A stretch of 42,157 nt of DNA, taken from the NCBI GenBank assembly GCA_028867755.1, contig JAGWFT010000001.1:1193992-1236148 (forward strand), in the 5' to 3' direction. The notes beneath the pieces are model-generated. The model had not been told where the DNA came from. It saw nothing but the letters and a program-made list of their open reading frames with translations, and searched no databases. Positions 23,951 to 33,190 of the stretch are shown in pieces (position 1 is the stretch's first letter; each line of letters begins with the position of its first letter). A program made the position numbers and the translations under genes. This DNA is from Nitrososphaerota archaeon (GTDB lineage Archaea; Thermoproteota; Nitrososphaeria; Nitrososphaerales; Nitrosopumilaceae).

Positions 23951-26903
23951 ATAAAATGTCTTTTGGTACAACTACAGAATGTATAGATACATTGTTCGAA
24001 TCAAATTTTTGTACATTTTTGATACTATTATCAAGATCTATCTTTGCTCTCGTATAGAAAAATGAAGAAACTACTACAAAACCTGCTATCATGGGTGTTA
24101 CAAATCCAGCATAACTTAGACTATTGTTTGAGATGATACTGTTTGCAAGGACAGTAGATCCTCCCGCAGTTACATTTTCAGTTATTAAACCAAGCGAATG
24201 AGATCTTTGTTCTGCAATCACCACTCCTTTATCAGTGAAGACTAGCCATTGAGTAAACGAGTTTTTTGATGGTATATCGATTTGTACATATTGCCCGTTG
24301 TTTGGATCAAGTGTAGTTATTTTATCATATGTGTGCTGTGCTATCCATAGATAGTCATTATTATCAATGGTCATGCCAAATGGCAAATTTGATGGATTTT
24401 GGTCCAATGTATATTGTTTGAATAGGTGGATGAGAGAATAAAACACAAGCAGGCCATGACCTTCGTGTTCTGTAACATACACCACTCCATCACGTGGGGC
24501 TTCAATAATTCCAGTTAGATCTGCCTGAGTTGCATTTATTTTTGGATCATGTTGTGTTATACTACTATTTGTTGGATTTATTTCAGCTATCTGACCAGAC
24601 CCGCTTTCTACAATCCATATCACTCCAGAATCTTGTGCCGTTGTGATTCCAAGTGGTTCAGAACCATTAGGCAGGCTTAAGACAGTAAAAGTTTCTGCCT
24701 GAGAATCGAATTTTAATACCTTATCTTCATTTGCGGCAATTAGCCATGGATTATTCATCTTGTCTATTGTCAAACCAGATATGATTCCACTTGTTGGAAT
24801 TTTATATTGTTTGTTAGAGTCATCGTTTGGGCTATAATTTCCCAAGATCTTCGTAATCGGGTCAACGTACCAGATATTATTTTTCCCATCCAAAGCCATC
24901 CATGTTATTATGTTTGTGCCGCTTATCTTTTGCTCAGAAAACCGTTTAGACTCAAGATCAAATCCAAATATTCTCCCACTTGATATTTTAGAATCTCCCA
25001 CCCATACCATATCTCGGCTCTTGTCATATACAGGATACAGCGGCAACGACGTGTTATCTAAAATTGTATATTCTTTTACATTAAATGAGAGTTGGTTAAT
25101 GGTTGGCTTTAGGTAGAAAACAAATGAGGTTGCAATCTCTGTTGAGTTGGCCTCATTTTGAAAGCCGTTTATTGCAACTTTCCAGTTGCCTCCTATACCA
25201 AAAGGAACGGTTGTGGAAAAAGAACCCATCCCTGTCTTTTGCATAACTATTTTTGGCATGGAGATTCCATTATCAATCTGAGTTAGTGCCAATTCAGCAG
25301 ATTCCATATCCAATTGCTGCATAGAAGGATCAAGAAATGTTATTGTAAAGTTGTTGTTTCCAAGACCAAATGGAGTAATGACCATGGTTATCTTATTTCC
25401 ATCTACATTCTTGGCATCGGTGTAAAGGCTGTTTTGTGTGCCTACAAGTGGAGATATTGCAAATACATTTGGTATTGCATTGTGTTGGCTTGGAAATTCA
25501 TTGCCAGGAGTTCCTGAATTGGTAAGAACCGCAACAGATGCAAGCAACGCTATTCCAAGTATTGCCTCAATCTTTACAACCAGAGACGACGCTGATTCCA
25601 ATGACGAGATCTGAGAATGTGAATTACCATCAGTTGTGATAGTTGTGGCAAGCAACCTAGATGTGCGTTTATGAATAACCAGCTGAGTGTATGCGCCAGA
25701 CGATATCATAGCAGCGGCAAGCAAAAGCTTTACCATCAATATCTTTCCGTATGTAGATGCAAGCGTAAGTGTCAAGTTATTTTCAAGTAAATACAACAAG
25801 AACGGCCCTGTTATAGCTACAACTCCGAGTAAGGACACGGTCAGAATTGAAAACCTTGGAATCAGAATCGATATTGCAGAAAGAAATGTACAGTTATTTT
25901 TCAATTGTTTTAGTATTGGAAATACTAGAAATGCAAGATAGAAGACTCCACCAATCCACAAGGAAGCAACTACGTTGTGCACAAAATCAAGTAGTATGGC
26001 ATACCATCCACCAACAGCAGCTCCATGTCCAACAAGGCTTGTTGTGAGTAACTCCCCAATACCGATTATAAAAAGTGTCCAGACAAACGAAGTTGGTATT
26101 TTCCCATCTCGTGTTCTAAGATAAACTATAGCCGATATACCAAGAAGTGCAGCCGAGATGACAAAACGGATCATCATCGTATTACCAAATTTTGTTGCAA
26201 ACGCATTATCTAACCCACTACCTATGGCGTTTGCCTCAGCCAATACCATCCCAAAATCTGATAATATAAGAATGATAGAGCCTATCAATGCCCATTTGGC
26301 CATTTTTTTATCAAGTAATTTTCTACTTTCTGAAAGAGAATCATATAACCATCGCATATTTTTTATTGGCCCCCACAACCATAGCGTTGCCGCAGTTACA
26401 CCTACCACAATTACTTGGCCAACAAGTGTAGGAAATCTAGCAATAGCATCAGGTATTGATATTTCGGTTGCAATGTTTGACGATATCTGTGCAGAATTTT
26501 GTGAGACTTTAGCATTGACTCCAAATGCAAAACCTGGTGTGGTTACGTGTCCATCTGTCTCATCTAAAACTTTGGTAGTTACTGTATAAACGCCATTTGG
26601 AAGACCATCTTTTAGAGATGTTGCCAAACCCGTATGGTCCGAATTTGTATAGTGTAAATCATTATTTTGGACTTGATTTCCATTAGGACCAAGAACCTCG
26701 ATATGGCTGTATTTGATATCTACCGGATCACTGAAACCTATATCGATCTCAGAAGGAGGAGATGATAGAGATTCGATGACAGAAGGTACACTGCTTGAAA
26801 TGTAAGCATGTTCATAGGAATTTGGAATGGACGAAATAACTAAAACTGATGAAACGGCAACCGTGACAAGAAAGATCATTTTTAAGCTAATGCTAAAATT
26901 CAT
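23934..26903 (-). CDS. CopC-CopD copper protein fused to YtkA-like and streptogramin-lyase-like propeller domains
   Basis: The protein has 989 residues. The domains in order are: signal peptide (1-33); CopC-type copper-binding beta domain (about 32-129) with the putative ligands His32 in EHAYISSSVPS and His119 in ETDGHVTTPGFAF; CopD membrane domain (about 155-460, roughly eight helices) with GHGAAVGGWYAILLDFVHN and SLWIGGVFYLAFL; YtkA-like domain (about 497-600); Vgb/NHL propeller (about 605-910) with repeated NNIWYVDP, NPWLIAANEDKVLKFD, GVIWIVESGSGQIAEI and DYLWIAQHTYDKITTLD; a last helix (about 930-952) and a cytoplasmic tail. CopC/CopD take copper across the membrane. The propeller addition is unusual and its job unknown. 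Ammonia oxidation in these archaea depends on copper enzymes. Confidence 0.85.
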   Translation of the reverse strand: MNFSISLKMIFLVTVAVSSVLVISSIPNSYEHAYISSSVPSVIESLSSPPSEIDIGFSDPVDIKYSHIEVLGPNGNQVQNNDLHYTNSDHTGLATSLKDGLPNGVYTVTTKVLDETDGHVTTPGFAFGVNAKVSQNSAQISSNIATEISIPDAIARFPTLVGQVIVVGVTAATLWLWGPIKNMRWLYDSLSESRKLLDKKMAKWALIGSIILILSDFGMVLAEANAIGSGLDNAFATKFGNTMMIRFVISAALLGISAIVYLRTRDGKIPTSFVWTLFIIGIGELLTTSLVGHGAAVGGWYAILLDFVHNVVASLWIGGVFYLAFLVFPILKQLKNNCTFLSAISILIPRFSILTVSLLGVVAITGPFLLYLLENNLTLTLASTYGKILMVKLLLAAAMISSGAYTQLVIHKRTSRLLATTITTDGNSHSQISSLESASSLVVKIEAILGIALLASVAVLTNSGTPGNEFPSQHNAIPNVFAISPLVGTQNSLYTDAKNVDGNKITMVITPFGLGNNNFTITFLDPSMQQLDMESAELALTQIDNGISMPKIVMQKTGMGSFSTTVPFGIGGNWKVAINGFQNEANSTEIATSFVFYLKPTINQLSFNVKEYTILDNTSLPLYPVYDKSRDMVWVGDSKISSGRIFGFDLESKRFSEQKISGTNIITWMALDGKNNIWYVDPITKILGNYSPNDDSNKQYKIPTSGIISGLTIDKMNNPWLIAANEDKVLKFDSQAETFTVLSLPNGSEPLGITTAQDSGVIWIVESGSGQIAEINPTNSSITQHDPKINATQADLTGIIEAPRDGVVYVTEHEGHGLLVFYSLIHLFKQYTLDQNPSNLPFGMTIDNNDYLWIAQHTYDKITTLDPNNGQYVQIDIPSKNSFTQWLVFTDKGVVIAEQRSHSLGLITENVTAGGSTVLANSIISNNSLSYAGFVTPMIAGFVVVSSFFYTRAKIDLDNSIKNVQKFDSNNVSIHSVVVPKDILYEEKK

Positions 26904-26949
26904 CTAGTATTACAAAGAAGATCTGTCTTGTATTTGTTTTAATGTTTTC

Positions 26950-26985
26950 TGGTACAAAAATAGGAATAATTTGATTGTTGTACCA
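26950..26985. promoter_or_regulatory. Inverted repeat in the divergent copper-protein/regulator promoter region
   Basis: TGGTACAA (26950-26957) and TTGTACCA (26978-26985) are perfect 8-bp inverted copies separated by 20 bases, so their centres are 28 bp apart. The right copy ends just before the box A TTTAAAT (26991-26997) of the gene at 27020. This is a candidate operator controlling the copper fusion gene, the four-helix protein, or both. Confidence 0.5.
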
Positions 26986-27019
26986 CTTGATTTAAATTTC
27001 ATCTTGGCTAATTTTTATT

Positions 27020-27412
27020 GTGTTTAGGCCCCAGGCACTAATTGAGACCAAATCCACATTACTAAGCGTAATAATATTTTCACTTATCGCAGCACTATCT
27101 ATTCCTGTTATATTACCACACATATTCCAGCAATTCACACTTTTTCATGTTCTTTTACACATTAGTGGAATAGGTTTTGCTTCTTTTCTTACAATAGTAT
27201 CAACAGTAGCATATCGCAAAGTTAAGACACGCAGGCTGCTCTTCACAACAATTGCTTTTGGTAGTTTCATTCTCTCAGAGATATTTTCTTTTATCGATGC
27301 AGCATGGCAATCAAAATACTATTTTTGGACTTTTTCATCATCTGAGATCGCCCATCTTGTTATGTTCTTCACATTATTGATGTTTGCATTAAGTGTGTTT
27401 AGGAGAGATTGA
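27020..27412 (+). CDS. Four-helix membrane protein, unknown function
   Basis: The protein has 130 residues and a GTG start, with box A (TTTAAAT) about 26 nt upstream. Membrane helices lie at about 13-33, 41-63, 72-93 and 106-126, and a histidine-containing segment (LFHVLLHISGIGFASF) sits in helix 2. It diverges from the copper fusion gene and overlaps nothing, but the regulator gene begins 4 bp after its stop. A role in sensing or copper-linked membrane function is possible but unproven. Confidence 0.65.
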   Translation: MFRPQALIETKSTLLSVIIFSLIAALSIPVILPHIFQQFTLFHVLLHISGIGFASFLTIVSTVAYRKVKTRRLLFTTIAFGSFILSEIFSFIDAAWQSKYYFWTFSSSEIAHLVMFFTLLMFALSVFRRD

Positions 27413-27416
27413 AAAG

Positions 27417-27914
27417 ATGGACAGACATACACAGATAATTGAAGTTGTTGAAAAAAATCCAGGCATAAAGTTTCGTGAGATAATGCGAGAGACAGGAATG
27501 AAAAATGGTGTTCTTGGATACTATGCAAGTAAGCTAGAAAAAGATGGTTCTGTAAAAGTGGAGCGAAGTCCTGGTCAGACTAGGTTTTATCCCCCAGGAG
27601 TACCAGGCAATGAAATTCTCCTGATAAAGAACCTTAGACAAGAGACACCTAGGCAGATCCTATCATCTTTATTGCAACATGAAATGTTGTCATTTAGCGA
27701 GTTAGTTGAGAAGACGCAAAAATCACCTGCTACAGTTTCCCTTTACTTGTCTCAGATAACAAAGGACGGTATAGTTGAGTGTAAACTTGTCGACACCAAG
27801 AAAAAATATTTTGTCAAGTATATAGAAACACTACGAAAGATTATCGATAAATATCACCCAAGTTTGATTGAGAGCTCAGCGGATCGTTTTGCAGATACTT
27901 TCTCATCACTTTGA
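27417..27914 (+). CDS. Transcriptional regulator with two winged-helix domains
   Basis: The start is ATG at 27417, four bases after the preceding stop. An in-frame upstream codon exists, but an SD-like AGGAGAG (about 27400-27406) sits 10 nt before this ATG. The first winged helix (about residues 4-58) reads IIEVVEKNPGIKFREIMRET, GMKNGVLGYYASKLEKDG, VKVERSPGQTRFYP. The second (about 70-130) reads RQILSSLLQHEMLSFSELVE, QKSPATVSLYLSQITKDGIV. Two-domain ArsR/MarR-like regulators of this layout control nearby genes. Co-transcription with the membrane protein makes the divergent copper fusion gene a likely target. Confidence 0.8.
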   Translation: MDRHTQIIEVVEKNPGIKFREIMRETGMKNGVLGYYASKLEKDGSVKVERSPGQTRFYPPGVPGNEILLIKNLRQETPRQILSSLLQHEMLSFSELVEKTQKSPATVSLYLSQITKDGIVECKLVDTKKKYFVKYIETLRKIIDKYHPSLIESSADRFADTFSSL

Positions 27915-28027
27915 AAATATCACAAATATTATTTTTACAACACCCAAGTTAAAAGACAGCCATGCAAGAATTAAGATGAGAGTTTATTTAGAGTTAGATA
28001 AATGCATACGATAAGGTAGGATATGTT

Positions 28028-29446
28028 ATGAAAGCAATATATTTTCTAGTTATTTTCATTTTTGCTATTTCATTTTTTCTTGTTTCAAAAGCACATGGGG
28101 ATGGGTTAGCTAGTGAGATTCTTCCGCCTTCCCTGATAGGAAAGATAAATGTCACGTTATCTATTGGCTCTACACCATTTTTAATTGATAACAACCATGC
28201 TGGTACTCAGTTAAATCTAGTCTTGATGGACGCATCAACCCAGCAACCAATACCCGATGCCACACTTGCGGTTTCTGCATTCAAGGGTCAAGATGCAGTC
28301 TTTGGACATATATTCAAAAGCGATAGTGGAAATTTTGTTTTAAGTTTCTATCCACAGCAGTCTGGAAATACAACATTTGATGAACAAGGCGGAGTTATCT
28401 CAGGATTATTTGGTCAAGATAGCGGAAATTATGATGTAAAAGGCCCAGTCTTCAACTCTGGCGGATTGTATAGATTCAAAATTGAGGTCATCACAATGGG
28501 AGCATATGATAACCAAGTCAGTAAATCATACAATGCTGGCATATCCATACCTGAATATGACAACCTTACAATTAACGATCCTACCTACGGCACTCAGCGA
28601 ATGCAAATAATAGCATACTATGATCAGCTGCACAACATCACATATGATCCGGTTAAGAAATTTGTTAACTTTACAATGCCGTTTGATTGGTCAGTGCAGA
28701 ACATAAGTCAGCTAACAGTAGTACACCAAGAGATTAGAATTCCAAGAACATTAGGAGATTTTGTAGTAACAAAATATGATGCCTATGCCAACAACATCAA
28801 GATACCTGACAAGTTGATATCAATAGATGATTACTCGATGGATGCATATAGGATCGTACACATTATTTTGTACAAACCAGACGTAGAAAATCTCTTTTCG
28901 GAACAAAAAGATCCTAGCCAAGAAATGACTTTTGCAATGAAACCAAGCAATGAAGATAATTTTCCAATAGTTCAGTTTACTAGAAATGCACAGTATAAGA
29001 TAGCATTAAGCTGGGACCCGCCGAAGATCGCATCAGGGTCTACTACGCAGTTCAATTTTAAGATCCTTGATCCATACACCATGAATAAGACAGTTAGCCC
29101 AATTTCTTATGACTTTTCAGTCCTTGAAGGAAAAAATGGGGTGATATATCACCAAGTAGGAAGGACTAGCGGTTCAGATAGTGGAGATAACATCAATGTC
29201 GCATTTCCATCCAATTATACAGGTGCAATTACAGTAGCATTTGAAAATCTAAATGGAAGTAGCTTTTCAGCCACAGAATTTCCATCAACAGTCAATAGCC
29301 CATCTATGATTATCAATCAAACTGCTGCCATTAATCAGACAACAGTGCCAGAATTCCCACTTGCCGCAATTGTTACGCTTGCTGCGGTATTTGGATTATC
29401 AATATCGCTTTCAAAGATGAATTTATTCAGATTAAAGCAGGCTTGA
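28028..29446 (+). CDS. Secreted protein with PEF-type C-terminal sorting tail
   Basis: The 472-residue protein opens with a signal peptide (MKAIYFLVIFIFAISFFLVS) and has a beta-rich body. The first domain (about 35-170) resembles YtkA/copper-associated beta sandwiches (LNLVLMDASTQQPIPDATLA, GLYRFKIEVITMG). A middle domain contains many Tyr and Asp residues. The C-terminus is VPEFPLAAIVTLAAVFGLS plus a short tail, close to the PEFG-CTERM plan but with Pro in place of Gly. It is probably anchored at the cell surface. A box-like TTTATTTA lies upstream. Confidence 0.7.
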   Translation: MKAIYFLVIFIFAISFFLVSKAHGDGLASEILPPSLIGKINVTLSIGSTPFLIDNNHAGTQLNLVLMDASTQQPIPDATLAVSAFKGQDAVFGHIFKSDSGNFVLSFYPQQSGNTTFDEQGGVISGLFGQDSGNYDVKGPVFNSGGLYRFKIEVITMGAYDNQVSKSYNAGISIPEYDNLTINDPTYGTQRMQIIAYYDQLHNITYDPVKKFVNFTMPFDWSVQNISQLTVVHQEIRIPRTLGDFVVTKYDAYANNIKIPDKLISIDDYSMDAYRIVHIILYKPDVENLFSEQKDPSQEMTFAMKPSNEDNFPIVQFTRNAQYKIALSWDPPKIASGSTTQFNFKILDPYTMNKTVSPISYDFSVLEGKNGVIYHQVGRTSGSDSGDNINVAFPSNYTGAITVAFENLNGSSFSATEFPSTVNSPSMIINQTAAINQTTVPEFPLAAIVTLAAVFGLSISLSKMNLFRLKQA

Positions 29447-30394
29447 TTATCCTTTCATGCCATATCCAACCAAGACAGAATAGCACCCAAGACCGCAGTC
29501 TTCGCAGATAGGTTTCATAGATTTATCCTCAGCACTACCAATACAGCAAGGTTTCTTTTCGCGTCCCATATGATCTACTGAGAGTATTGCCCATGTAGGA
29601 CAGTCTACTGGAGTTGTGCCTTTTCCTCCCCAGTTTTTTTTCATCAGCTCAAGCTGGCTGTCCGGATTTATGATATAATCAGGATACTTGGCCCTCATTG
29701 CAATTATCTCGTCTACAACACGAGTTCTTTCTTCGCCAAATGGGAACCATAAAGGATCATTTTTCATAAAAGGAGTATGAAATTGAAATCCAATTTTATT
29801 TGAATAGTCTTTCCATTCTTCAATGACATTTTTTACAGTCTTGTAGTTTAACGAATTTATGGTCATGGTGATCCAAATGTCCTTATAGGCTAATTTGCCA
29901 TTTTTTTCTACATAATCAATGGCATTTTTTCTTGTTTTATCCCATGCCCCGTTGCCACGAATCTTGTCATGAATATCTTTTGTTCCGTCTATTGATATCC
30001 AGTAGAAATAGAGATTCTCATATCGCTTGAGAGGAAATGTTCCGTTGGTTACTATACATATTCGCTTTGGAAATTCTTTTACGAATAATTCAATTACGTC
30101 TGGTCTCATAGTTGGCTCTCCGCCAACAAGTGTTATTATGAAAACATGGTTTTTCTTAAATTTCTCGTCAATTACTTTCTTCCATTGTTCTACGGTTAGC
30201 TCTTCGTTTTCTTTTCTGTTAAGCCACCAATAACAATGCTCACAGTGAAGATTACACACATTGATTATATCTGCAGAACCGTACACCGGGCTGCGTTTGT
30301 TGAACAATCGATATGCCGCAAATTTACTGAATATGTGTACATAACTTGGAATCTCTTGAATTATTTGCTTGGCTCCTCTTCCCATTATCTCCAT
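29447..30394 (-). CDS. Radical SAM protein with C-terminal cysteine cluster
   Basis: The protein has 315 residues. The cluster motif CX3CX2C is Cys47, Cys51 and Cys54 (CNLHCEHCYWWLNR). The SAM-binding GGEPTMRPD follows, with SIDGTKDIHDKIRG later on. The C-terminal part has CPTWAILSVDHMG, PCCIG and CEDCGLGC, a SPASM-like set that could hold a second iron-sulfur cluster. Such enzymes modify peptides, lipids or cofactors; the substrate is not readable. It is tail-to-tail with the secreted protein gene, with the two stops adjacent. A box A (CTTATAAGG on the minus strand, near 30420) predicts a leaderless start. Confidence 0.82.
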   Translation of the reverse strand: MEIMGRGAKQIIQEIPSYVHIFSKFAAYRLFNKRSPVYGSADIINVCNLHCEHCYWWLNRKENEELTVEQWKKVIDEKFKKNHVFIITLVGGEPTMRPDVIELFVKEFPKRICIVTNGTFPLKRYENLYFYWISIDGTKDIHDKIRGNGAWDKTRKNAIDYVEKNGKLAYKDIWITMTINSLNYKTVKNVIEEWKDYSNKIGFQFHTPFMKNDPLWFPFGEERTRVVDEIIAMRAKYPDYIINPDSQLELMKKNWGGKGTTPVDCPTWAILSVDHMGREKKPCCIGSAEDKSMKPICEDCGLGCYSVLVGYGMKG

Positions 30395-30499
30395 TATATT
30401 CTAGGTATGCCATCGCACCTTATAAGATGTTTTTATTCTTTAATTGCTCATAGTGGAAATCTTGTGATGGCAGTATTTACCGGGTCTGCACATACAAAT

Positions 30500-30730
30500 T
30501 TAGTTAGAACATATCAAGGTAGTAGTACATTTGATTTTGTCAATATTACGAATCTTTGTCGTTATAGTTTGTTTAATCTCATCTACTTTTGTAGATTGGA
30601 TTTTTACAAGTACATCATAGTTACCAAACACACCCATGATTTCCTTGACACATTCTATTGGCTTGAGATTTTCTATAACTGCCCCCTCTGACCCCATCTC
30701 ACAGTTGATCATCACATAGGCCGTTTCCAA
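30500..30730 (-). CDS. Stand-alone Lrp/AsnC ligand-binding (RAM) domain protein
   Basis: The protein has 76 residues and a TTG start. It is a single RAM fold with AYVMINCEMGSEGAVIENLK, VKEIMGVFGNYDVLVKIQST and CTTTLICS. It has no DNA-binding domain. It closely parallels the protein at 19107-19346 in length and pattern, so the two are probably paralogues that could form mixed assemblies. Confidence 0.85.
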   Translation of the reverse strand: METAYVMINCEMGSEGAVIENLKPIECVKEIMGVFGNYDVLVKIQSTKVDEIKQTITTKIRNIDKIKCTTTLICSN

Positions 30731-30810
30731 CCTGTAATATTACGTGATTATAGTATATGAGATTTACATCAAAGAGTCTTAAGATCTGTAAAATAAAAAA
30801 AAGTTAGGAG

Positions 30811-31605
30811 TTACTGTACTCCAATTAAGAAAACGACATTGACCGTTGTTGTTACATCTTGGTTTGATGCAAATACTGGTGTCTTTACCATAGGTTCTGC
30901 CATTGCCATTCCACTATAAACTGGAAGAGGTGGTGGCATGGTAAATTCAGATAGATCTACTGATTTTACACCAATTATTTTCTGGCCAAGAGGATCTAGT
31001 GCTTTTTCTGCCCTTGACTGTGAATTCAAAATAGCATTATTTAGCAGATTGTCCTGTATGCTTTTTTGTTTAGCAGGGGAAAGTGAGAACGATACGCTAT
31101 CCACTCGGTTTGCTCCTGCTCCAACTGCAGTATCAAGTATGCTTCCAGCAAGGTCTAGTTTGGTTGTTTTAATTAGCAATGTGTTAGAAACTTTGTATCC
31201 AACAAGCTCATTCTTGTAGCTATTATATGGTGGGTACGGTCCAGTTTGATTATAAACAGGATCTATCGTAAATCCCGCCGTACTGATTTCATTTTGTGTG
31301 ATGCCAAGGCTTTGAATTGCGGTAGCTGTGGCGTTCATAGCTTGAGCGTTTTGAGTCATTGCATCATGAGCAGTTGTTGCTTGTGTGTCAACACCTAGCT
31401 GCAGACTAACAAGATCTGGGGAAATTGATGCCGTGGCAGATCCAGTGACAGATATAGTATTTTCTTGTGGCGGGGAATAATACATAACTTGTTGTGCATA
31501 TGCTTGATTGCTAGAATTTTGCATGCTAACAATAACAGTTGCCGATACAATCACAATTGCTGCAATTGTTGCTAGAATTATTTTGGTTCTAGTTGTCATT
31601 AACAT
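30811..31605 (-). CDS. Secreted SIMPL (DUF541) domain protein
   Basis: The 264-residue protein has a signal anchor (about residues 8-28) and then the SIMPL domain: NTISVTGSATASISPDLVSL, QLGVDTQATTAHDAMTQNAQ, GITQNEISTAGFTIDPVY and YKVSNTLLIKTTKL, ending in TTVNVVFLIG. SIMPL proteins are periplasmic or extracytoplasmic with unclear biochemistry, and some are linked to oxidative stress. There is no close operon partner. Confidence 0.88.
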   Translation of the reverse strand: MLMTTRTKIILATIAAIVIVSATVIVSMQNSSNQAYAQQVMYYSPPQENTISVTGSATASISPDLVSLQLGVDTQATTAHDAMTQNAQAMNATATAIQSLGITQNEISTAGFTIDPVYNQTGPYPPYNSYKNELVGYKVSNTLLIKTTKLDLAGSILDTAVGAGANRVDSVSFSLSPAKQKSIQDNLLNNAILNSQSRAEKALDPLGQKIIGVKSVDLSEFTMPPPLPVYSGMAMAEPMVKTPVFASNQDVTTTVNVVFLIGVQ

Positions 31606-31734
31606 TGTAATAACTAGTATAGCTTATAGGCTTTGATTAAATTTCATTTTAACTCAATTTTTTATAAAAAATCTATCAAACTATCGTACATTTGAAATTT
31701 TTGTTTTATATTTGATACAGAAAAAATTAAACAT

Positions 31735-32517
31735 TTATTGTTTTAATTTTTTATTTTTTGATTTTCTAGCTAATCTCATTCCAAAAAATACTGCACAGAA
31801 TATAATAGCACCTCCTAAGAGTGCAAACATTATCATCAATTGATCACCAGAAAGGATAAGTGATTCAGATGGTTGCGATGTTGTTGTAATTGATGGTGCA
31901 GCTTTGAGTGCAGCATGCATGGGTGCAGCTGCTTGCATAGTAGTATTTGCAGTTTCAGGAACATATGATGATTCTAGGGTAGCGGCCTGGTTTTTTTCTA
32001 TCAGGTAGATTCCTGATGCCCCTACAACAAAGGCAGATATGCTTGCCATATAGTGTCGCAGTTTCATCAGTACACTTTCCTTCTTTGAAATAGACACTCC
32101 ATTGTTAGAGGAACTCTCCGGTGGTATAATCACAAGTGCAGTCTTAACCGGCCCATAGTATTTCATCTGTTTATTTTTTTGGCTCATCTCGATTTTTTCT
32201 ACTTTGATGAGGCTCACGCTCAAAAGCCGATTTATGTGCCAGTTGATAAGAGGTAGTGAAACATCCAATGCTTTTGCCAGTTCATTTGAGCTTGTGATGC
32301 CTTGAGATATTTTACTAAAGATTGCTCTGCCTGTGTCATTTGCTAGTTCTTCTCCGATTATCTTGATTCGTTCATCTTCAGTACTAATTACTTCAATATA
32401 CTCTTCAGGTTGTACCGATGGATCTGGCTCTTTATCAGTATCGCTAGGCATCGTTTCTTCTTCTTTGATCCCTTTAAAATTTCTTGATGATTGAGGCTGA
32501 TTAATTATGCCAAACAT
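31735..32517 (-). CDS. Membrane-anchored winged-helix regulator
   Basis: The protein has 260 residues. A low-complexity acidic N-terminus is followed by a winged helix (about 55-120) with RAIFSKISQGITSSNELAKA, LDVSLPLINWHINRLLSVSL and MKYYGPVKTALVIIPPE. It then has a first membrane span (about 160-178, ISAFVVGASGIYLIE), an Ala/Thr-rich extracytoplasmic loop, and a second span (about 228-250) with a lysine-rich cytoplasmic tail. A DNA-binding domain tied to the membrane suggests direct transduction of an envelope signal to a promoter. The target is unknown. Confidence 0.78.
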   Translation of the reverse strand: MFGIINQPQSSRNFKGIKEEETMPSDTDKEPDPSVQPEEYIEVISTEDERIKIIGEELANDTGRAIFSKISQGITSSNELAKALDVSLPLINWHINRLLSVSLIKVEKIEMSQKNKQMKYYGPVKTALVIIPPESSSNNGVSISKKESVLMKLRHYMASISAFVVGASGIYLIEKNQAATLESSYVPETANTTMQAAAPMHAALKAAPSITTTSQPSESLILSGDQLMIMFALLGGAIIFCAVFFGMRLARKSKNKKLKQ

Positions 32518-32643
32518 CTATTGATGCGATCATCATGGAATGGTGGCAGATGCAGTCATGATCTCAGATTGTTTCCAACTTGGAATCAAAAAACAAGGCA
32601 ATTTTCCATGTTTTTTTAGTATCAGATAAGATAAGAACAGAGT

Positions 32644-32934
32644 GTGGCCAGTAATTATGAGCAAACTGAAAAGATACTAGTTGGACTGGCCATTGAACAT
32701 ACCCTTCTGCAGATAGGCAAACCAATGTTCGATAGAGTTGAAAGCCAGTTTCGTGAAAAATACCAGTGTTCCATAATAGACTGTTATGACTATCCACAAT
32801 ATCTAAATGAGATCTTGAGGAATGTTTTTGGTAAAGCATATCCAGAGGTAATCAAGTCTATTGAAGAGTTTCTAAAAGAATTCAGATATGAGCAAGCTAT
32901 AGATGCGTTCTTAAAAAAGATAAACCCGCAATAA
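32644..32934 (+). CDS. Hypothetical small helical protein, 96 residues
   Basis: The start is GTG at 32644. The protein is all-helical and soluble: YEQTEKILVGLAIEHTLLQI, MFDRVESQFREKYQCSIIDC and VIKSIEEFLKEFRYEQAIDA. The NvsA-like or NitrOD5-type pattern of small archaeal helical proteins comes to mind, but I cannot confirm a family. It diverges from the membrane-anchored regulator across 126 bp and could be its target. Confidence 0.65.
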   Translation: MASNYEQTEKILVGLAIEHTLLQIGKPMFDRVESQFREKYQCSIIDCYDYPQYLNEILRNVFGKAYPEVIKSIEEFLKEFRYEQAIDAFLKKINPQ

Positions 32935-32980
32935 CATTCCAAAAATCTAACATCTTCAAACAAAAAGTTTCAGAATAATT

Positions 32981-33136
32981 TTACCCATCAGAAATGCTCA
33001 GTTTTTCTTCTTTATCCACTTTTAGTATTTTCTCAGTCGGGATATCTTTATGATCCTTGCCTAGATGCACAGTATATTCAAGAAGACTAGTAAACTTTTG
33101 TTTGCAGATTGGACAGTCCTTCTCAAATCCAGCCAT
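32981..33136 (-). CDS. Single C2H2-type zinc-finger protein, 51 residues
   Basis: The frame from the ATG at 33136 gives Cys8 and Cys11 (CPIC) with His24 and His29 (HLGKDH), spaced CX2C-X12-HX4H, as in classical zinc fingers. A lysine/glutamate-rich tail follows. Small single-finger proteins of this kind occur in this lineage and may bind DNA or partner proteins. It lies downstream of the nitroreductase gene on the same strand (54-bp gap). Confidence 0.75.
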   Translation of the reverse strand: MAGFEKDCPICKQKFTSLLEYTVHLGKDHKDIPTEKILKVDKEEKLSISDG

Positions 33137-33190
33137 TTGCAACTTGAAATTAGAAAATTTTCTATTTTAATGTATGCCAGATTATCACGC

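Noticed and set aside
30236-30691. 151-codon plus-strand frame
   Set aside because: It lies antisense to the radical SAM gene and the solo Lrp ligand-domain gene, both of which have clear family motifs.
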